Assembly: GCA_964251965.1 (NCBI GenBank)
Contig: CAXULQ010000001.1
Span: forward strand, 372,001-436,000
Source: Mucilaginibacter_A sp964251965
Lineage (GTDB): Bacteria > Bacteroidota > Bacteroidia > Sphingobacteriales > Sphingobacteriaceae
Length of the DNA stretch: 64,000 nt
Direction of reading: 5' to 3'
Position numbers and translations under genes: made by a program
The notes under the pieces: generated by a model
The model's input: the letters and a program-made list of their open reading frames with translations, nothing else
Database searches by the model: none
What the model was told of the DNA's origin: nothing
Shown here: piece by piece, positions 61,185-64,000 of the stretch
How positions within the stretch are numbered: position 1 is the stretch's first letter
How the letters are laid out: each line of letters opens with the position of its first letter

Positions 61185-64000
61185 ATGGGATTAATTAGAA
61201 GTGCACTGAGAAAACCAATTACAATATTGGTTATTGTAGCGGCCGTATTCTTTTTTGGGTTGAATGCTGTTCGGAATATCAAGATTGATATTTTCCCTGA
61301 TTTAAATTTGCCGGTAATTTATATTTCCCATCCTTTTGGTGGTTATACCCCAGACCAAATGGAGGCTTACTTCGGCAAGCAATACGTTAACTTGTTGCTG
61401 TACGTTTCCGGCGTTAGAAGTATAGAAACCAGGAATATAGCAGGACTGACATTAATTAAACTCACCTTTTACGAAGGCACCAATATGGCACAGGCAGCAG
61501 CGGAGGTGACTGCTTTTGCCAACCGTGCCCAAGCCATATTTCCGCCTGGCACGCAACCACCATTTATTATCCGTTTTGATGCCTCTACTTTACCGGTTGG
61601 TCAGCTCGTTCTTAGCAGTCCTAAACGTACCAATAACCAGTTGCTGGATTTGGCAAATGTGTATATTCGTTCCTCTTTTACATCCATTCCCGGTTTAATT
61701 TCGCCGGCACCTTTTGGCGGCAATACACGTACGGTTGTTATTAAAGTTGATCCTGAGTTACTCCGTTCCCATAACTTAACGCCAGATCAAATTGTACAGG
61801 CACTTCGCGATAATAATCAAACATCACCCGCAGGAAATGTCCGTATTGGCAATTACAATTATCTTACGCCTACCAATACTTCTATTAAGGAGATTAAGGA
61901 TTTTGGCAATATTCCATTATATAAAGGAGGCGTTCAAAATTTATTTCTGAGAGATGTTGCCACGGTAGAAGATGGTGCCGATATAACCAGCAGTTATGCC
62001 TTGGTTAACGGTAAACGTTCGGTTTATCTGCCTATTACTAAATCGGCAGATGCTTCTACCTGGGAAGTGGTGCAAAACCTAAAAAAAGCGATACCTCGTT
62101 TCCAAGCCTTGTTACCAGACGATGTAAAACTTTCTTATGAGTTTGACCAATCGGTTTACGTAATCAACGCCGTAAAAAGTTTGGTTACCGAAGGTGCTAT
62201 CGGAGCAGTGTTGACCGGTTTGATGGTGTTATTGTTTTTAGGTGACAGGCGTGCTGCACTGATCGTGATTTTCACCATTCCAATCTCGCTGATTTCCGGC
62301 GTAATGTTTTTATCGCTTTTCCATCAAACTATCAATATCATGACGTTGAGCGGACTTTCCCTGGCCATTGGTATTTTGGTAGATGAATCAACCGTAACCA
62401 TTGAAAACATACATCAGCATTTAGATATGGGCAAACCGAAAGCTTTGGCTATTTGGGATGCTTGTAAAGAGATCGCTTTTCCCAAATTGCTGATCTTATT
62501 TTGTATCCTGGCCGTATTTGCCCCTGCCCTAACCATGAAAGGTATTCCGGGAGCTTTATTTTTGCCGCTCGCTCTTGCTATCGGTTTTTCGATGATTACT
62601 TCTTACCTGCTGGCCCAAACTTTTGTTCCCATTATGGCCAACTGGATGATGAAAGGGCATGAAGACCATGGCGAAACCCATTTTAACCTAAAAGAAGAAG
62701 GCGATACTTGGGACCAGAAAAAACACCTGCTTAAAAAAGCAAATGACAATCCTACCAAATTTGATAAATTTAGAAACCGGTACTTATTATTGATGAACCG
62801 GCTTTTTAATCACCGTAAATTAGTAGTAAGCATTTATGCAGTTGCTGCAATAGGTGTAGCTGTACTTTTATTAACCACAATTGGCCGGGATGTTTTGCCA
62901 AAAGTAAACGGAGGGCAGTTTCAGGTACGTTTGCGTGCACCAGACGGAACGCGTTTAGAGCGAACGGAAATGGATGTAGTCAAAACGCTGCACGTGCTGG
63001 AAGAATTAGTAGGTAAAAAGAATATTGCTGTAACTTCTGCTTTTGTTGGGCAGCATCCTTCGCAATTTTCTACCAGTCCGATTTACCTGTTTATGGCCGG
63101 CCCGCAGGAAGCGGTTTTACAAGTGAATTTGAGTGAAGATTATAAAGTTAATTTAGACGAGCTAAAAGAACGCTTCCGTAAACAAATGGGCAAAGAAATG
63201 TCGGATGTAAAGCTGTCTTTTGAACCAATTGAATTAACAGACAAAATATTAAGTCAGGGTTCGCCAACACCGATTGAAGTTCGGGTAGAAAGTAAAAACA
63301 AACCGCAAAACGAAGTTTATGCCAATAAAATAATAGCTAAACTGAAACAGATTTCTTATTTACGGGATGTGCAGCTTGGGCAAGCTATCCATTATCCTGC
63401 CATTAGTATTGATATCGACCGTACACGTGCAGCCGAATTAGGTGTTGGTGTGGCAGACATATCCAGATCACTGATCGCTTCTACTTCTTCGTCCCGCTTT
63501 ACAGAAAAAAATGTGTGGCTTGACTCTAAAGTTGGTTTAGGTTACAATGTACAGGTAGAAGTGCCGGAATATAAAATGGCCAGTTTGGATGACATCAAGG
63601 AAATCCCTGTATTAAGCAATTCGTCACGGCCCGTTTTAGGCGATGTTGCAGATATCAGACCCGATACCACTTATGGAGAAGATGATAATATCGGTGCTTT
63701 ACCATTACTTTCTGTAACTGCCAATATCAACAAAAAAGATTTGGGCACAGCTACAGATGACGTACAAAAAGCCATTAAATCATTAGGTAAACTGCCGCGC
63801 GGCCTAACAATAGAACTTAAAGGGTTAAGCGAAACTTTGCTGGACACGTTAGACAGTTTGCAATCAGGCTTGTTGGTAGCTATTGTGGTGATATTTTTAA
63901 TGCTGGCCGCCAATTTTCAATCATTTAAAGTTTCTTTGGTCGTGCTGTCCACAGTTCCTGCTGTAATCCTGGGTTCGCTGCTGTTGCTGATTATAACCGG
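61185..64000 (+). CDS. RND efflux pump permease (AcrB/CzcA family), partial
   Basis: Open from ATG 61185 to the window edge (938 codons, no stop). MGLIRSALRKPITILVIVAAVFFFGLNAVRNIKIDIFPDLNLPVIYI is the first membrane helix and porter start. TM4 carries SLAIGILVDESTVTIENIHQHLDMG, in which the proton-relay Asp is visible. LSAFP-type VSGVRSIETRNIAGLTLIKLTFYEG is a porter segment. It exports drugs or other hydrophobic compounds, with TolC encoded just upstream; the metal-type (CzcA) residue set is not seen, so a HAE1-type pump is more likely. The 3' end is outside the window. Confidence 0.93.
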   Translation, partial: MGLIRSALRKPITILVIVAAVFFFGLNAVRNIKIDIFPDLNLPVIYISHPFGGYTPDQMEAYFGKQYVNLLLYVSGVRSIETRNIAGLTLIKLTFYEGTNMAQAAAEVTAFANRAQAIFPPGTQPPFIIRFDASTLPVGQLVLSSPKRTNNQLLDLANVYIRSSFTSIPGLISPAPFGGNTRTVVIKVDPELLRSHNLTPDQIVQALRDNNQTSPAGNVRIGNYNYLTPTNTSIKEIKDFGNIPLYKGGVQNLFLRDVATVEDGADITSSYALVNGKRSVYLPITKSADASTWEVVQNLKKAIPRFQALLPDDVKLSYEFDQSVYVINAVKSLVTEGAIGAVLTGLMVLLFLGDRRAALIVIFTIPISLISGVMFLSLFHQTINIMTLSGLSLAIGILVDESTVTIENIHQHLDMGKPKALAIWDACKEIAFPKLLILFCILAVFAPALTMKGIPGALFLPLALAIGFSMITSYLLAQTFVPIMANWMMKGHEDHGETHFNLKEEGDTWDQKKHLLKKANDNPTKFDKFRNRYLLLMNRLFNHRKLVVSIYAVAAIGVAVLLLTTIGRDVLPKVNGGQFQVRLRAPDGTRLERTEMDVVKTLHVLEELVGKKNIAVTSAFVGQHPSQFSTSPIYLFMAGPQEAVLQVNLSEDYKVNLDELKERFRKQMGKEMSDVKLSFEPIELTDKILSQGSPTPIEVRVESKNKPQNEVYANKIIAKLKQISYLRDVQLGQAIHYPAISIDIDRTRAAELGVGVADISRSLIASTSSSRFTEKNVWLDSKVGLGYNVQVEVPEYKMASLDDIKEIPVLSNSSRPVLGDVADIRPDTTYGEDDNIGALPLLSVTANINKKDLGTATDDVQKAIKSLGKLPRGLTIELKGLSETLLDTLDSLQSGLLVAIVVIFLMLAANFQSFKVSLVVLSTVPAVILGSLLLLIIT

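Overview
This window reads as chromosomal core sequence from a Bacteroidota bacterium, most likely family Sphingobacteriaceae (Pedobacter/Mucilaginibacter type). The grounds are protein content (DUF6702 with HupE/UreJ, fused SecDF, Asn/Gln-rich Rho, DUF2851, PorT-like barrel, DUF5117-type metalloprotease), AT-rich intergenic DNA, few Shine-Dalgarno sequences and several TAnnTTTG-type -7 boxes. No prophage, complete insertion sequence, CRISPR array or rRNA operon is visible. The genus is inference.

Layout. 1-8.9 kb: the tail of a FUSC-family membrane protein, a 600-bp repeat-filled gap, a radical-SAM/DUF4130 pair, Ohr, a ThuA-like protein, a frameshifted DUF2784 remnant, and an M1 peptidase/HupE/small-protein operon divergent from DUF6702. 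8.9-19.9 kb: a minus-strand carbohydrate block with a GH1-like hydrolase, an SDR, and a nearly complete pentose-phosphate operon (ROK/polyphosphate-glucokinase-like, tkt, rpiB, tal, HAD, gnd, zwf, pgl). 20-34.5 kb: housekeeping genes (pyrF, rho, pssA, purS, Hpt, folK, sppA, polX-like, GT9, barrel, sixA, dprA, rsmG, ECF sigma, GT2). 34.6-48.8 kb: tgt-lptG-type-eamA, lapA-like, a beta-hydroxyacid dehydrogenase, ispE, thyA, a Vat-like acetyltransferase, a second M1 peptidase, folA, secDF and NDH-2. 49-64 kb: a large metalloprotease, a MITE-like repeat, tRNA-Leu(GAG), an MBL hydrolase, lolA, ftsK, pspC, DUF2851, DUF47, TolC and an RND pump cut by the window edge.

The most striking signal is not a gene. 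A short motif, RCTTCTTTTA inside a longer pattern (about RATRCTTCTTTTATCG, then a spacer and an A-rich tail), occurs about 41 times by eye in 64 kb, on both strands, in gaps and inside reading frames. Chance expectation for the 10-mer is below one. A variant with GT in place of TC (RCTGTTTTTA) adds about 16 copies, several with the same tail. Density (about one per 1.5 kb), core-plus-AT-tail design, inverted pairs near gene ends and tolerance inside genes resemble the DNA uptake sequences of Neisseria and Pasteurellaceae, and dprA lies in the window. A strand bias (29 forward, 12 reverse) leaves room for a polar chromosome motif of the Chi or KOPS kind, or for a mobile mini-element. A 142-bp near-perfect palindrome between tkt and rpiB carries the motif at both outer ends.
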